Part shown: positions 1-6,850 of the stretch, piece by piece
Layout: every line of letters begins with the position of its first letter
Numbering within the stretch: position 1 is the stretch's first letter
Made by a program: the position numbers and the translations under genes
Assembly: GCA_002492075.1 (NCBI GenBank)
Contig: DKXD01000026.1
Span: 1-17,436 of the forward strand
From: Ruminococcaceae bacterium UBA7135
GTDB lineage: Bacteria > Bacillota > Clostridia > Oscillospirales > Ruminococcaceae
Length of the DNA: 17,436 bases
Direction of reading: 5' to 3'
The notes under the pieces: model-generated
The model's database searches: none
The model's input: the letters and a program-made list of their open reading frames with translations, nothing else
Told to the model about the DNA's origin: nothing

Positions 1-56
1 TTTGTGCGGTGTTGCCTTAATTGTCAACAAGTTTTTGCGGTGGAATTACAGTATAT

Positions 57-107
57 TTTTCTCTTTGCTTTAGAGAAAACATATGCTTTTGTGAGTTTTT
101 ACAAAAG
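57..107 (+). other. Two consecutive small hairpins in the upstream intergenic DNA
   Basis: The first 152 bases hold no gene that I can support. Two inverted repeats are visible: TTTTCTCT (57-64) pairs perfectly with AGAGAAAA (72-79), and CTTTTGT (86-92) pairs with ACAAAAG (101-107), which is followed by TTTTC. The second could be a weak terminator for a gene lying to the left of the window, but the stem is AT-rich and the T run is short, so this is only a possibility. Confidence 0.3.
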
Positions 108-152
108 TTTTCTGAAAAATTCCGAAAAGAAGTTAAATTTTAACAAAGTATC

Positions 153-181
153 TTTACAATCGAAAAAAATAGTGATATAAT
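153..181 (+). promoter_or_regulatory. Predicted sigma-A promoter of the phosphotransferase gene
   Basis: A -35 box TTTACA (153-158) and a perfect -10 box TATAAT (176-181) are separated by 17 bp. The start codon at 244 lies about 60 bp downstream, and an AAAGGA ribosome site sits at 229-234. The arrangement is textbook for the housekeeping sigma factor of Firmicutes. Confidence 0.75.
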
Positions 182-243
182 AAAGACAGGATCATTTTGC
201 CTATTTGTATAGAAACACTATTTTTCGGAAAGGAATGATATAT

Positions 244-999
244 ATGGAGCTTAAAAATCTTATCTCGGACGGCGAAAAGGTTCAGGTGTTCGAGTGCGAG
301 GGAAAGTGCGTAAAGCTGTTCAAGGACCCCAAAGAGCCGAAGAGCGTGGTGCTTTATGAGGCGATAACACACACCCGTGTCGAGGAAACGGGCTATGCAA
401 GGATACCGAAGTTCCTTGAAATACGCCAAATCGATGATAGGTATGCGATAGTGTACGAGTTTATCGAGGGTAAGACGCTGGAGCTGATAATGCGCGAGGA
501 TCCCTCCAATGCCGATATGTATTTAAAGCAGCTTGCCGATATCCAAGTGGAGATAAACGAGCTTTCTTCCGCCAAGGTCAGCCGCCTTAAAGATTATCTC
601 ACCCGCTCTATAGACGGTCTGGATATGATAGATGATGTAAAAAAGTATGAGCTTACAACTCATCTCAATAAGCTTCCGCAGCACTCCAAGCTTTGTCACA
701 ACGATCTTTCGCCCGATAACATCATAGTAAGTGATTCCGGGGCTTTCGTAGTTGACTGGATGAAAGCAAAGCAGGGAAACGCGTCGGCTGATGTAGCCAA
801 GACGTATCTTAACCTCTGCCTAAAGCACCACACCGAGTGGGCGGAGCGTTATTTAAAGATATACTGCGCGAGAACCGGCACCGATGTTCAGTATATTCGC
901 GAGTGGCTGCCTATAATTGCCGGCGCGCAGCTCAAATTCAAAAAGCCCGACGAGCGCGAGCTGCTCCTTGCATGGATAGATATGGTGGATATTCGCTGA
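244..999 (+). CDS. APH/choline-kinase family phosphotransferase
   Basis: Predicted 251-residue cytoplasmic small-molecule kinase of the aminoglycoside phosphotransferase/choline kinase superfamily. The catalytic loop reads CHNDLSPDNII, giving H152, the catalytic-base Asp154 and Asn159; the usual HGD is HND here. The following VVDW motif (Asp171) supplies the metal-binding aspartate. The N-terminal lobe is short, with a FEGKTL-like hinge segment YEFIEGKTLE near residues 71-80. I chose ATG 244 because AAAGGA (229-234) is 9 bp upstream; ATG 235 directly abuts that site and the upstream in-frame start at 205 has no ribosome site. It is a single-gene unit with its own promoter. The substrate cannot be told from sequence: sugars, choline, amino sugars or antibiotics are all possible, and the genomic context gives no resistance signal. 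Confidence 0.8.
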   Translation: MELKNLISDGEKVQVFECEGKCVKLFKDPKEPKSVVLYEAITHTRVEETGYARIPKFLEIRQIDDRYAIVYEFIEGKTLELIMREDPSNADMYLKQLADIQVEINELSSAKVSRLKDYLTRSIDGLDMIDDVKKYELTTHLNKLPQHSKLCHNDLSPDNIIVSDSGAFVVDWMKAKQGNASADVAKTYLNLCLKHHTEWAERYLKIYCARTGTDVQYIREWLPIIAGAQLKFKKPDERELLLAWIDMVDIR

Positions 1000-1033
1000 T
1001 TTTTGCCTTTGGCGTTAAAATCGCTTAATAGCG

Positions 1034-1102
1034 TTCTCTCCCACGCGAAATGGGGGAGAAAATAAGATAGGTTTGTATGCACTTAATAGGGAAATTATAA
1101 TT
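1034..1102 (+). repeat. Dispersed hairpin element, copy 1
   Basis: A 10-bp stem, TTCTCTCCCA (1034-1043) with TGGGGGAGAA (1051-1060), has a single G-T wobble and a 7-nt loop. It is followed by AATAAGATA and then, after about 12 nt, by TTAATAGGGAAATTA. The same order of parts occurs at 1646-1715 and, on the minus strand, at 16494-16562. This copy lies between the phosphotransferase stop codon and the promoter of the SCP2 gene, ending just before its -35 box. No T run follows the stem, so it is not a classical terminator. This copy is the most diverged of the three in the tail. Confidence 0.65.
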
Positions 1103-1104
1103 AC

Positions 1105-1133
1105 TTGACAAATTTGAAAAAGTGTGGTATAAT
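1105..1133 (+). promoter_or_regulatory. Consensus sigma-A promoter of the SCP2 gene
   Basis: TTGACA (1105-1110) and TATAAT (1128-1133) are both perfect consensus hexamers with a 17-bp spacer. A possible upstream start codon at 1133 overlaps this -10 box, which supports the downstream ATG at 1172 as the real start. Confidence 0.9.
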
Positions 1134-1171
1134 TGACTGAAAGAGGAATTCAACTAAAAGGAGATGCTATT

Positions 1172-1492
1172 ATGACATTTGAAGAGCTTTTGGAAAATGT
1201 ACGCGGAAAAATGGCAGAGGTAGACACGTCAAATCAGCCGTTTTTGGCTGTGCAGGTGAATATCACCGGCAAGGACGGCGGCGTTTTCTACATTGAGATA
1301 AAGGACGGCAAGGCTTCTGTGGAGCCGTATGAGTATAACGATCGCTCATGCGCGATCACCATGGAGCAGGCAAAGTTTTTGAAGCTGATTGAGGGCAAAC
1401 TCGATCCTGTTGTTGCTTACACCACGGGTAAGCTCAAAGTGGAGGGTGACCTCGGCAAGGCGCTGGAGTTTTCCAAGCTTATCAAGAAATAA
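1172..1492 (+). CDS. SCP2 sterol-carrier-domain protein
   Basis: A 106-residue protein that is a single SCP2 (sterol carrier protein 2)-like domain: an N-terminal helix (MTFEELLENVRGKM), a beta sheet with the VNITGKDGGVFYIEIKDGK stretch, and a C-terminal segment with YTTGKLKVEGDLGKALEFSKL, typical of bacterial SCP2 proteins. Members of this fold bind hydrophobic ligands; in bacteria most small stand-alone copies are uncharacterised. No signal peptide or membrane segment is seen, so it is cytoplasmic. ATG 1172 has AAAGGAG (1157-1163) 8 bp upstream. The gene is monocistronic between its own strong promoter and a terminator, which suggests appreciable expression. Ligand and role are unknown. Confidence 0.85.
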   Translation: MTFEELLENVRGKMAEVDTSNQPFLAVQVNITGKDGGVFYIEIKDGKASVEPYEYNDRSCAITMEQAKFLKLIEGKLDPVVAYTTGKLKVEGDLGKALEFSKLIKK

Positions 1493-1512
1493 AAGCGGCG
1501 TATATATTGCGC

Positions 1513-1547
1513 GGCTCTCCCGAAGTTTGCGGGCGGAGCCACTTTTT
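1513..1547 (+). terminator. Rho-independent terminator after the SCP2 gene
   Basis: A GC-rich hairpin, GGCTC-T-CCCG (1513-1522) with CGGG-CG-GAGCC (1530-1540), is followed by ACTTTTTG. It lies about 20 bp after the SCP2 stop codon and before the next promoter. Confidence 0.8.
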
Positions 1548-1563
1548 GTGTGATTTTTATGTA

Positions 1564-1592
1564 TTGACATTTACTTTTGAAAGTGCTATAAT
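1564..1592 (+). promoter_or_regulatory. Consensus promoter of the long ruv-containing operon
   Basis: TTGACA (1564-1569) and TATAAT (1587-1592) are perfect hexamers with 17 bp between. The first start codon is at 1726, so transcripts would carry a leader of roughly 125 nt that includes copy 2 of the dispersed hairpin element. No other convincing promoter was noticed between here and 10619. Confidence 0.85.
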
Positions 1593-1645
1593 TATAATGT
1601 GTATTTGTGATACCGATTCTCAATAGAAAAAGTACAATTTTTGTT

Positions 1646-1715
1646 TTTCTTCTCCCATGAAGCGGGGGAGAGAAAACAAGATAATGTGTCCGCTTTTAAT
1701 GAGAAATTAGTATGA
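1646..1715 (+). repeat. Dispersed hairpin element, copy 2, inside an operon leader
   Basis: The stem is formed by CTCCC (1652-1656) with GGGAG (1666-1670), extended outward by A-T and G-T pairs to about 1646/1676 with one mismatch. The tail 1676-1715 starts ACAAGATA, contains GCTTTTAATG, and ends GTATGA; it matches the tail of copy 3 at 32 of 40 positions by eye. It lies in the untranslated leader of the ruv operon, its end merging with the ribosome site of the radical SAM gene, so it would be transcribed and could affect translation or mRNA stability. Confidence 0.7.
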
Positions 1716-1725
1716 GGTGAAAGAA

Positions 1726-2343
1726 ATGACGATATTTTACAAATTTGACGGAAAAATGTATATCAACATCACCAACGGCTGCCCGTGCGACTGCGTGTTC
1801 TGCATACGAAAAAACGGTGACAGCATAGAGGATAACGACAGCCTGTGGCTGGAGCACGAGCCGTCTTTTGAGGAGGTCTGCGCGGCGTTTGAGAAGTTCG
1901 ACAAGACAGGTATCACCGAGTCGGTTTTCTGCGGCTACGGCGAGCCCACCGTTCGCGCGGATATGCTGATAAAGACCGCCGAGTATATAAAGTCCAAAAC
2001 CCAAATGAGCGTTCGCGTTAATACTAATGGGCTTGTTCGGCTGATAAATAAGGACTTTAGCATCGAGCGCTTTAAGGGGGTAGTAGACAGCTTTTCGATA
2101 AGCCTGAACGCGCCCACAAGCGAACGCTACAACGAGGTAACGCGCCCGAGCTTCGGAGAGAGGTCGTTTGATGAAATGATGTGTTTCGCTCGGGATGTCA
2201 AGGCGCTTGGCATAAAGACTTCTTTCACGGTGGTCGATATAATAACGCCAGAAGAGATAAAAGAGTGCGAAAAGCTGGCGGAGAGGCTGGGCATACCGCT
2301 CAGAGTTCGAGCGTATGTCACCGATAACGAGAGCTACACATGA
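1726..2343 (+). CDS. Radical SAM protein, TatD-associated type
   Basis: A 205-residue radical S-adenosylmethionine enzyme. The cluster motif CX3CX2C is C19-C23-C26 within ITNGCPCDCVFCIRK, and a GGE-type motif follows as CGYGEPT (69-75). The short length and the ITNxCPxxCxFCIR signature resemble the small radical SAM family often found beside tatD nuclease genes; that family name is from memory and no tatD gene is in this window. Its reaction is unknown. ATG 1726 is preferred over the GTG at 1717 because the AGGTGA ribosome site (1715-1720) covers that GTG. The stop codon overlaps the ruvC start as ATGA, so the two are translationally coupled. It is the first gene of the operon. Confidence 0.8.
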   Translation: MTIFYKFDGKMYINITNGCPCDCVFCIRKNGDSIEDNDSLWLEHEPSFEEVCAAFEKFDKTGITESVFCGYGEPTVRADMLIKTAEYIKSKTQMSVRVNTNGLVRLINKDFSIERFKGVVDSFSISLNAPTSERYNEVTRPSFGERSFDEMMCFARDVKALGIKTSFTVVDIITPEEIKECEKLAERLGIPLRVRAYVTDNESYT

Positions 2344-2867
2344 GGATACTGGGAATAGACCCCGGCTACGCCATAGTCGGGTGGGGTGTGCTGGAGTACG
2401 ATAATGTGCGTTTCAATGTGGTGAAGTACGGCGAGATAACCACTTTGCCCAAAACTCCGTTTGAAAAACGGCTTTGCGAGATATATGAGGATATGTGCGT
2501 CGTGCTGGATAAATTCCGCCCCGACTGCATGAGCATAGAAAAGCTGTTTTTTAATACGAATATCACCACGGGAATAGATGTGGCACAAGCCAGAGGCGTG
2601 ATAATGCTCGCGGCGGTTCAAAGAAACGTGAAGATATTCGAATACACGCCGCTGCAGGTCAAGGTAGCGGTGACGGGTTACGGAGCAGCGGAAAAACATC
2701 AGGTTCAGGAAATGACAAAGAACATTCTGCGCCTTAAAGTCATTCCAAAACCCGACGACACCGCGGACGCGTTAGCTTTGGCGATAACTCACGGACATAC
2801 GGGCGGTTCGCGGCTTTCGGAGATAATGCACGGCAACGAGGTCACTCAGCTGAACAAGAAGAAATAG
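2340..2867 (+). CDS. ruvC: Holliday junction resolvase RuvC
   Basis: Crossover junction endodeoxyribonuclease that cleaves four-way DNA junctions symmetrically with the RuvAB motor during recombinational repair. The 175-residue protein has the full acidic catalytic set: Asp7 in GIDPGYAIVGWG, Glu67 in SIEKLFF, and the C-terminal pair Asp140 and Asp143 in KPDDTADALALAITH. The length is normal for RuvC (about 160-180). It starts within the stop codon of the radical SAM gene and is followed 36 bp later by ruvA. The extra C-terminal tail after residue 155 is polar and not conserved. Confidence 0.95.
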   Translation: MRILGIDPGYAIVGWGVLEYDNVRFNVVKYGEITTLPKTPFEKRLCEIYEDMCVVLDKFRPDCMSIEKLFFNTNITTGIDVAQARGVIMLAAVQRNVKIFEYTPLQVKVAVTGYGAAEKHQVQEMTKNILRLKVIPKPDDTADALALAITHGHTGGSRLSEIMHGNEVTQLNKKK

Positions 2868-2903
2868 TTTAGCGGGCTGCTTAATTGCTATAAAGGAGAC
2901 AAA

Positions 2904-3491
2904 ATGATATATAGTTTACATGGTGAATTGACGCATTGGGAAACAGGTCTCGCGGTTGTGGAGTGCGGCGGAGTGGGCTACGCTTGCAGAACGACTATGA
3001 ATACGCTTTCAAAGATACGCGAGCTTGGCGAGGTGACGCTGTATACATATCTGCACGTTACGGAGAATTCGCTTGACTTGTTCGGATTTGCGGATAATGC
3101 CGAGCTTGGGGCGTTTAAGCAGCTTATTTCTATTTCGGGAGTAGGTCCTAAAGCCGCGTTGTCGATACTAAGCGACATAACGCCGTCGAAGCTGGCGCTG
3201 TGCATAGCGTCGGGCGACTATAAGACGCTCACAAAGTCTCCGGGTATAGGGGCAAAAATAGCGCAAAGGATCGTTCTGGAGCTTAAAGACAAGGTGGCAA
3301 AGGAGCAGAAGATATCCTCGGCAGAGCTTCAAAGCGCGGCTCCGATAATGGGAGACAACCTCACGGAGGCGCTCACCGCTTTGCAGACGCTCGGCTTTAC
3401 GTCCGCGCAGTGCGGAACGGCGCTGTCGGGAGCGAACCCCACAAGCTCGGTCGAGGACTTGATAAAGTATGGACTTAAGAATTTGGCTTGA
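2904..3491 (+). CDS. ruvA: Holliday junction branch migration protein RuvA
   Basis: The DNA-binding subunit of the RuvAB branch migration complex; it holds the Holliday junction and loads RuvB. At 195 residues it shows the N-terminal OB fold (MIYSLHGELTHWE...), two helix-hairpin-helix motifs (ISISGVGPKAALSIL and LTKSPGIGAKIAQRIVLELKDK), a flexible linker and the C-terminal three-helix domain that contacts RuvB (TEALTALQTLGFTSAQ). An AAAGGAG ribosome site at 2892-2898 precedes ATG 2904. ruvB is not next to it but two genes downstream, which is unusual. Confidence 0.95.
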   Translation: MIYSLHGELTHWETGLAVVECGGVGYACRTTMNTLSKIRELGEVTLYTYLHVTENSLDLFGFADNAELGAFKQLISISGVGPKAALSILSDITPSKLALCIASGDYKTLTKSPGIGAKIAQRIVLELKDKVAKEQKISSAELQSAAPIMGDNLTEALTALQTLGFTSAQCGTALSGANPTSSVEDLIKYGLKNLA

Positions 3492-3508
3492 TATAAAGGA
3501 GGTACTCC

Positions 3509-4414
3509 TTGAGAAAGAATGATGACGGTAAACTCGGCTTTCAAAGGCTGCTCTTTGTAGCGCTTGGGGGACTTCTGGGCGCGTTGATATCGTATCTGGC
3601 AACTGACGATTGGATTATCGCGCCCATAGTGCTTGGCTGTTGGAGCGGCGCTGTGCTGATAACACTTATCGCGGTGATCTGGACCGATGTTGTTACCCCG
3701 TACCTCGCAAAAAGAAAGACCGCGCTGCGCGCTTTGGGCAAAGACGGCATAAAGCTCGTCCATAATGATGATGTGGCAAAGCTCGCTTATAAGGGAATAT
3801 ACGCGCTTATCAACGGCAAGCTTGCCGAAGCGGAGGAGATACTTCAGCTGGCGCTTTCAAGGACGGATGTTCGGCAAAACCAGATGTTTTGCATAGAGTG
3901 GCTCATTCGTTTGTATGAAGCGATGGATAATGACAGCAAGCTTATGTGGTGCTACCGCAAGGCAGTGGAATACGCTCCCGATAACGCTGAAGCGCAATCA
4001 AGACTGGGTCATGCGTATTTTACGGAGGGCAAGCTCGATCAAGCGCTATATTGCTTTGAGCAGGCGCTGCGTTACGATCCCAATCACGGCTATTCGTATT
4101 TCAGTATAGCGAAAGTTCAGATGCTGCGCGGCGAGGATGATAAGGCGTTTGAAACTCTGCAAAAGTTAGTGAAGATAAACGAAAATCACCCGTTGTGCCA
4201 CGCGGTTTTCGCCGATTGGTACGCTATGCGCGGCGACGCGCAAAAAGCCGAGGAGGAATGCAAGAAAGCGCAGCTGTGTGGTATTCACGACCCGGAAGAA
4301 CTCAATAAACGGATAAACGCGATGTTGAGCTTTCATAAAACCGATTATGACGGCAAAGACCTGCCGGAGCTGTTTTACCGCAGAATAGAGGATAAGGAGA
4401 AAGCCAATGACTGA
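3509..4414 (+). CDS. Membrane-anchored TPR-repeat protein
   Basis: A 301-residue protein with two N-terminal membrane segments (about residues 13-31 and 36-58, separated by the short turn ATDDW) and a large cytoplasmic part with tetratricopeptide-like helical repeats. The clearest repeats read AEAQSRLGHAYFTEGKLDQA and the next unit beginning HGYSYFSIAKVQ; two degenerate units flank them. TPR repeats normally mediate protein-protein contacts. The start is TTG at 3509, with a full AAAGGAGG (3495-3502) 6 bp upstream; the ATG at 3519 is out of frame. It overlaps the next gene by 8 bp. It sits between ruvA and ruvB, but no specific partner can be read from the sequence. Confidence 0.75.
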   Translation: MRKNDDGKLGFQRLLFVALGGLLGALISYLATDDWIIAPIVLGCWSGAVLITLIAVIWTDVVTPYLAKRKTALRALGKDGIKLVHNDDVAKLAYKGIYALINGKLAEAEEILQLALSRTDVRQNQMFCIEWLIRLYEAMDNDSKLMWCYRKAVEYAPDNAEAQSRLGHAYFTEGKLDQALYCFEQALRYDPNHGYSYFSIAKVQMLRGEDDKAFETLQKLVKINENHPLCHAVFADWYAMRGDAQKAEEECKKAQLCGIHDPEELNKRINAMLSFHKTDYDGKDLPELFYRRIEDKEKAND

Positions 4415-5003
4415 GGTGTACTTCGTTCGCCACGCGCAGTCGGACCACAGCGTTCGCGACGACAGAACAAGACCGCTCACCGATGAGGGAAAGAACGATA
4501 CGCGTGCTGTCGCCGACCTGCTGAAAAGCCGCGGCGTGGAGTTTATAGCGTCCAGTCCGTACATCAGAGCCATAGATACGGTGGGGTTGTATTCGCTTTG
4601 TTCGGGCTTGGACGTGAATATATACGAGGATCTCCGCGAGCGGAACGCGGGCGGCTGGCAAGGTGAAAATTTCTTTGAATTCATGGAAAAGCAGTGGATG
4701 GATTTCGATTATCATATTGAGGACGGAGAAAGTCTGCGCGAGGTGCAAAACAGAAATATCCGCGCTTTAAAGCGGCTTCTTTCGGAGCATAATGACGAGA
4801 ACATAGCAATAGCGACCCATGGAACGGCGCTTTCCACGATTTTGAATTATTACTATCCCGAGTTCGATTTCAAGTGCTTTAAGAAGATAGTGAATTTTAT
4901 GCCGTTTATAATTCGCCTTGATTTTGAAGGCGAAAGCTGCATAAATTCACAAGTGGAACTTGTGATACATAAAGAATTTAAACCCCGACAGAAAGGGAAT
5001 TGA
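4407..5003 (+). CDS. Histidine phosphatase (phosphoglycerate mutase-like)
   Basis: A 198-residue member of the histidine phosphatase superfamily. The phosphoaccepting His9 lies in the RHA motif (VYFVRHAQSD), the general acid is probably Glu78 in DLRERNAGGW, and the second catalytic histidine is His138 in IATHGTALS. Family members include cofactor-dependent phosphoglycerate mutases and many broad or specific phosphatases (for example CobC-like and PhoE-like enzymes); the substrate is not deducible. An AAGGAGAAAG ribosome site lies inside the end of the TPR gene and the coding regions overlap by 8 bp, so translation is likely coupled. It ends just before ruvB. Confidence 0.85.
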   Translation: MTEVYFVRHAQSDHSVRDDRTRPLTDEGKNDTRAVADLLKSRGVEFIASSPYIRAIDTVGLYSLCSGLDVNIYEDLRERNAGGWQGENFFEFMEKQWMDFDYHIEDGESLREVQNRNIRALKRLLSEHNDENIAIATHGTALSTILNYYYPEFDFKCFKKIVNFMPFIIRLDFEGESCINSQVELVIHKEFKPRQKGN

Positions 5004-5005
5004 CG

Positions 5006-6067
5006 ATGATAGAGATGTCAAACGACGACCTTGGATTTGATCCGAATGAGCGGCTTGTGGAGCCGTCCTTCAGCGAATCGGACAGCGAAGCGGAGCTTAC
5101 TCTCCGTCCGAGAACTCTTGACGAGTATATAGGACAGGACAAGGTCAAGGAGAATATGGCGGTGTATATCGAAGCGGCGAAAAAACGCGGCGAGTGCCTT
5201 GATCACGTCCTTTTGTACGGTCCTCCCGGACTTGGGAAAACTACGCTTTCTTGCATAATAGCCAATGAAATGGGCGTGAATATTCGCGTAACGAGCGGTC
5301 CGGCAATCGAAAAGGCGGGCGACCTTGCCGCGCTTTTAACCAATCTTCAAAAGAACGATGTGCTGTTCATAGACGAGATACATCGTCTTTCCCGACAGGT
5401 GGAAGAGGTACTGTACCCTGCAATGGAGGACTATTCGCTTGATATTGTAATGGGCAACGGACCTGCGGCACGGTCTATCAGAATAGATTTGCCGCACTTT
5501 ACGCTTATCGGCGCTACAACGCGTTCGGGGCAGCTTTCCGCGCCGCTTCGCGACCGTTTCGGCGTAGTTCAGCGTTTGGAGCTATACACTCCCGAACAAT
5601 TGTGCGATATCGTTCAGCGCTCGGCGGTCATTCTGGGAATACCGACTATGAAAGACGGTGCAATGGAGATAGCGCGGCGCTCTCGCGGAACTCCGCGTAT
5701 CGCGAACAGGCTGTTAAAGCGCGTCCGCGATTTCGCCGAGGTTTTGGGAGATGGCAAGATTACACGCGATATCGCGGATAATGCGCTTAAAAAGCTTGAA
5801 GTAGACGAGTTGGGACTTGACAGTCTCGACCGCCGTATGCTTGAAATGATGATAACAGGCTACAATGGCGGTCCTGTGGGACTTTCAACGCTTGCGTCGG
5901 CTCTTAATGAGGAAGCGGTCACGCTGGAGGACGTTTGCGAGCCGTATCTTATGCAACTCGGATTTGTAGCTAAAACTCCGCGCGGGCGCGTTGCGACAGC
6001 TCTTGCGTATAAGCACCTCGGTATTCTGCGCGACGGACAGGCGACCCTTGACGACTTGGAGGACTGA
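5006..6067 (+). CDS. ruvB: Holliday junction branch migration helicase RuvB
   Basis: The hexameric AAA+ motor that pumps DNA through the RuvA-bound junction. Visible features are the N-terminal LRPRTLDEYIGQDKVKENM, Walker A GPPGLGKTT (about residues 72-80), Walker B LFIDEIHRL, sensor GATTRSG, the DRFGVVQRLELYT region and the C-terminal winged helix ending KTPRGRVATALAYKHLG. The length of 353 residues is normal. A TTG at 5000 is in frame, but ATG 5006 is better spaced from GAAAGGGA (4991-4998), so I use it. The next gene starts immediately after the stop codon with no gap. Confidence 0.95.
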   Translation: MIEMSNDDLGFDPNERLVEPSFSESDSEAELTLRPRTLDEYIGQDKVKENMAVYIEAAKKRGECLDHVLLYGPPGLGKTTLSCIIANEMGVNIRVTSGPAIEKAGDLAALLTNLQKNDVLFIDEIHRLSRQVEEVLYPAMEDYSLDIVMGNGPAARSIRIDLPHFTLIGATTRSGQLSAPLRDRFGVVQRLELYTPEQLCDIVQRSAVILGIPTMKDGAMEIARRSRGTPRIANRLLKRVRDFAEVLGDGKITRDIADNALKKLEVDELGLDSLDRRMLEMMITGYNGGPVGLSTLASALNEEAVTLEDVCEPYLMQLGFVAKTPRGRVATALAYKHLGILRDGQATLDDLED

Positions 6068-6850
6068 ATGAAAATAATCAAAAATAACATCAGCGTTATA
6101 TTGGCGGTCGTTTTTTTCGGAGTGTTTTACGGTATTACGCTTATCGGGCGTTCTTTAAAGCTTGACGGCGCGCAGTGGTATTTTTTCAGCAGCGCGGAAC
6201 GCCTTGTGTTTGGCGTTGCGGAGCTGATAATATTTGTAAAGCTCTTTCACAAGGGCAAATGGACTAACATTATCAATTTCAAGGGCTTCAAGGCGGCGTT
6301 TTTTGCGGGCCTTGGTCTTATCGTGCTAACTCTTTTCGCCGTGTTCTATGTGATGATCGGGGCGGTGGAGTATATCAACACCACATTCGCGATAGCGTTT
6401 TCCTGCCTGTTCTGCCAGCAGATAACCACGGGCTTTTTTGAGGAGCTTACGTTCCGCGGCTTTGTGTGCGAGGGTTATTTCAACGGTGAGCGCACTTGGA
6501 AAAGACGGCTTTGCTACGCGCTGTTGTCGTTTCTGCTTTTCGGGCTTGTTCATGTTATCGACTGCGGCAGCTTTGACGAGGCTCTGTACCGCTTTTTGCA
6601 GACGGGAGCAATGGGCTTTGCGTTTTCGGCGGTATATCTGCATTCGCACAACATCTTAATGCCTATGCTGCTGCATTTTCTCTATGACGTTCCCGCGAAT
6701 GGCACGGCTTTTGTTGCTGAATGGAACTCGGATAACCATGTGTTTGTTTTTATTGACAACTATTTGCAGTGGGTAGTTATGGGAGCAGCGTTCGTCTGGT
6801 CGGTATGGTTCGTTCTGCGAAAGGATAAGGATTATGAACGCACTTCTTGA
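6068..6850 (+). CDS. CPBP-family intramembrane glutamic protease
   Basis: A 260-residue hydrophobic protein with about seven or eight membrane segments and the CPBP (Abi/Rce1-like) signature. Motif 1 is EELTFRG, with Glu125, Glu126 and Arg130; motif 2 contains His162 in FGLVHVID; motif 3 is HFLYD, with His203 and Asp207. All expected catalytic residues are present, so it is probably an active membrane protease. In Firmicutes this family includes bacteriocin self-immunity and prenyl-protein-processing-like enzymes; the true substrate is unknown. Its ATG directly abuts the ruvB stop codon and its end overlaps the following WapI-like gene by 17 bp, which ties it to the immunity-like genes downstream. 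Confidence 0.85.
   Translation: MKIIKNNISVILAVVFFGVFYGITLIGRSLKLDGAQWYFFSSAERLVFGVAELIIFVKLFHKGKWTNIINFKGFKAAFFAGLGLIVLTLFAVFYVMIGAVEYINTTFAIAFSCLFCQQITTGFFEELTFRGFVCEGYFNGERTWKRRLCYALLSFLLFGLVHVIDCGSFDEALYRFLQTGAMGFAFSAVYLHSHNILMPMLLHFLYDVPANGTAFVAEWNSDNHVFVFIDNYLQWVVMGAAFVWSVWFVLRKDKDYERTS

Noticed and set aside
57..92. Possible fourth copy of the dispersed element (TTTTCTCT hairpin, then AACA and TGCTTTT).
   Set aside because: The AAGATA and TTAAT..GAAAT parts are missing; the similarity is limited to short AT-rich stretches that could occur by chance.
244..999. Antibiotic-resistance aminoglycoside phosphotransferase.
   Set aside because: Only the superfamily motifs are present; nothing points to a specific resistance subfamily and there is no mobile-element context.
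1034..1060. Hairpin of element copy 1 as the terminator of the phosphotransferase gene.
   Set aside because: The stem is followed by A-rich, not T-rich, sequence on the plus strand, and the same holds for the other copies.
1081..1100. TTAATAGGGAA in hairpin copy 1 resembles the conserved box of cobalamin riboswitches.
   Set aside because: The GGTG...CC(G)CCACTG core that must follow is absent in all three copies, copies 2 and 3 change the box, and the downstream genes have no link to cobalamin.
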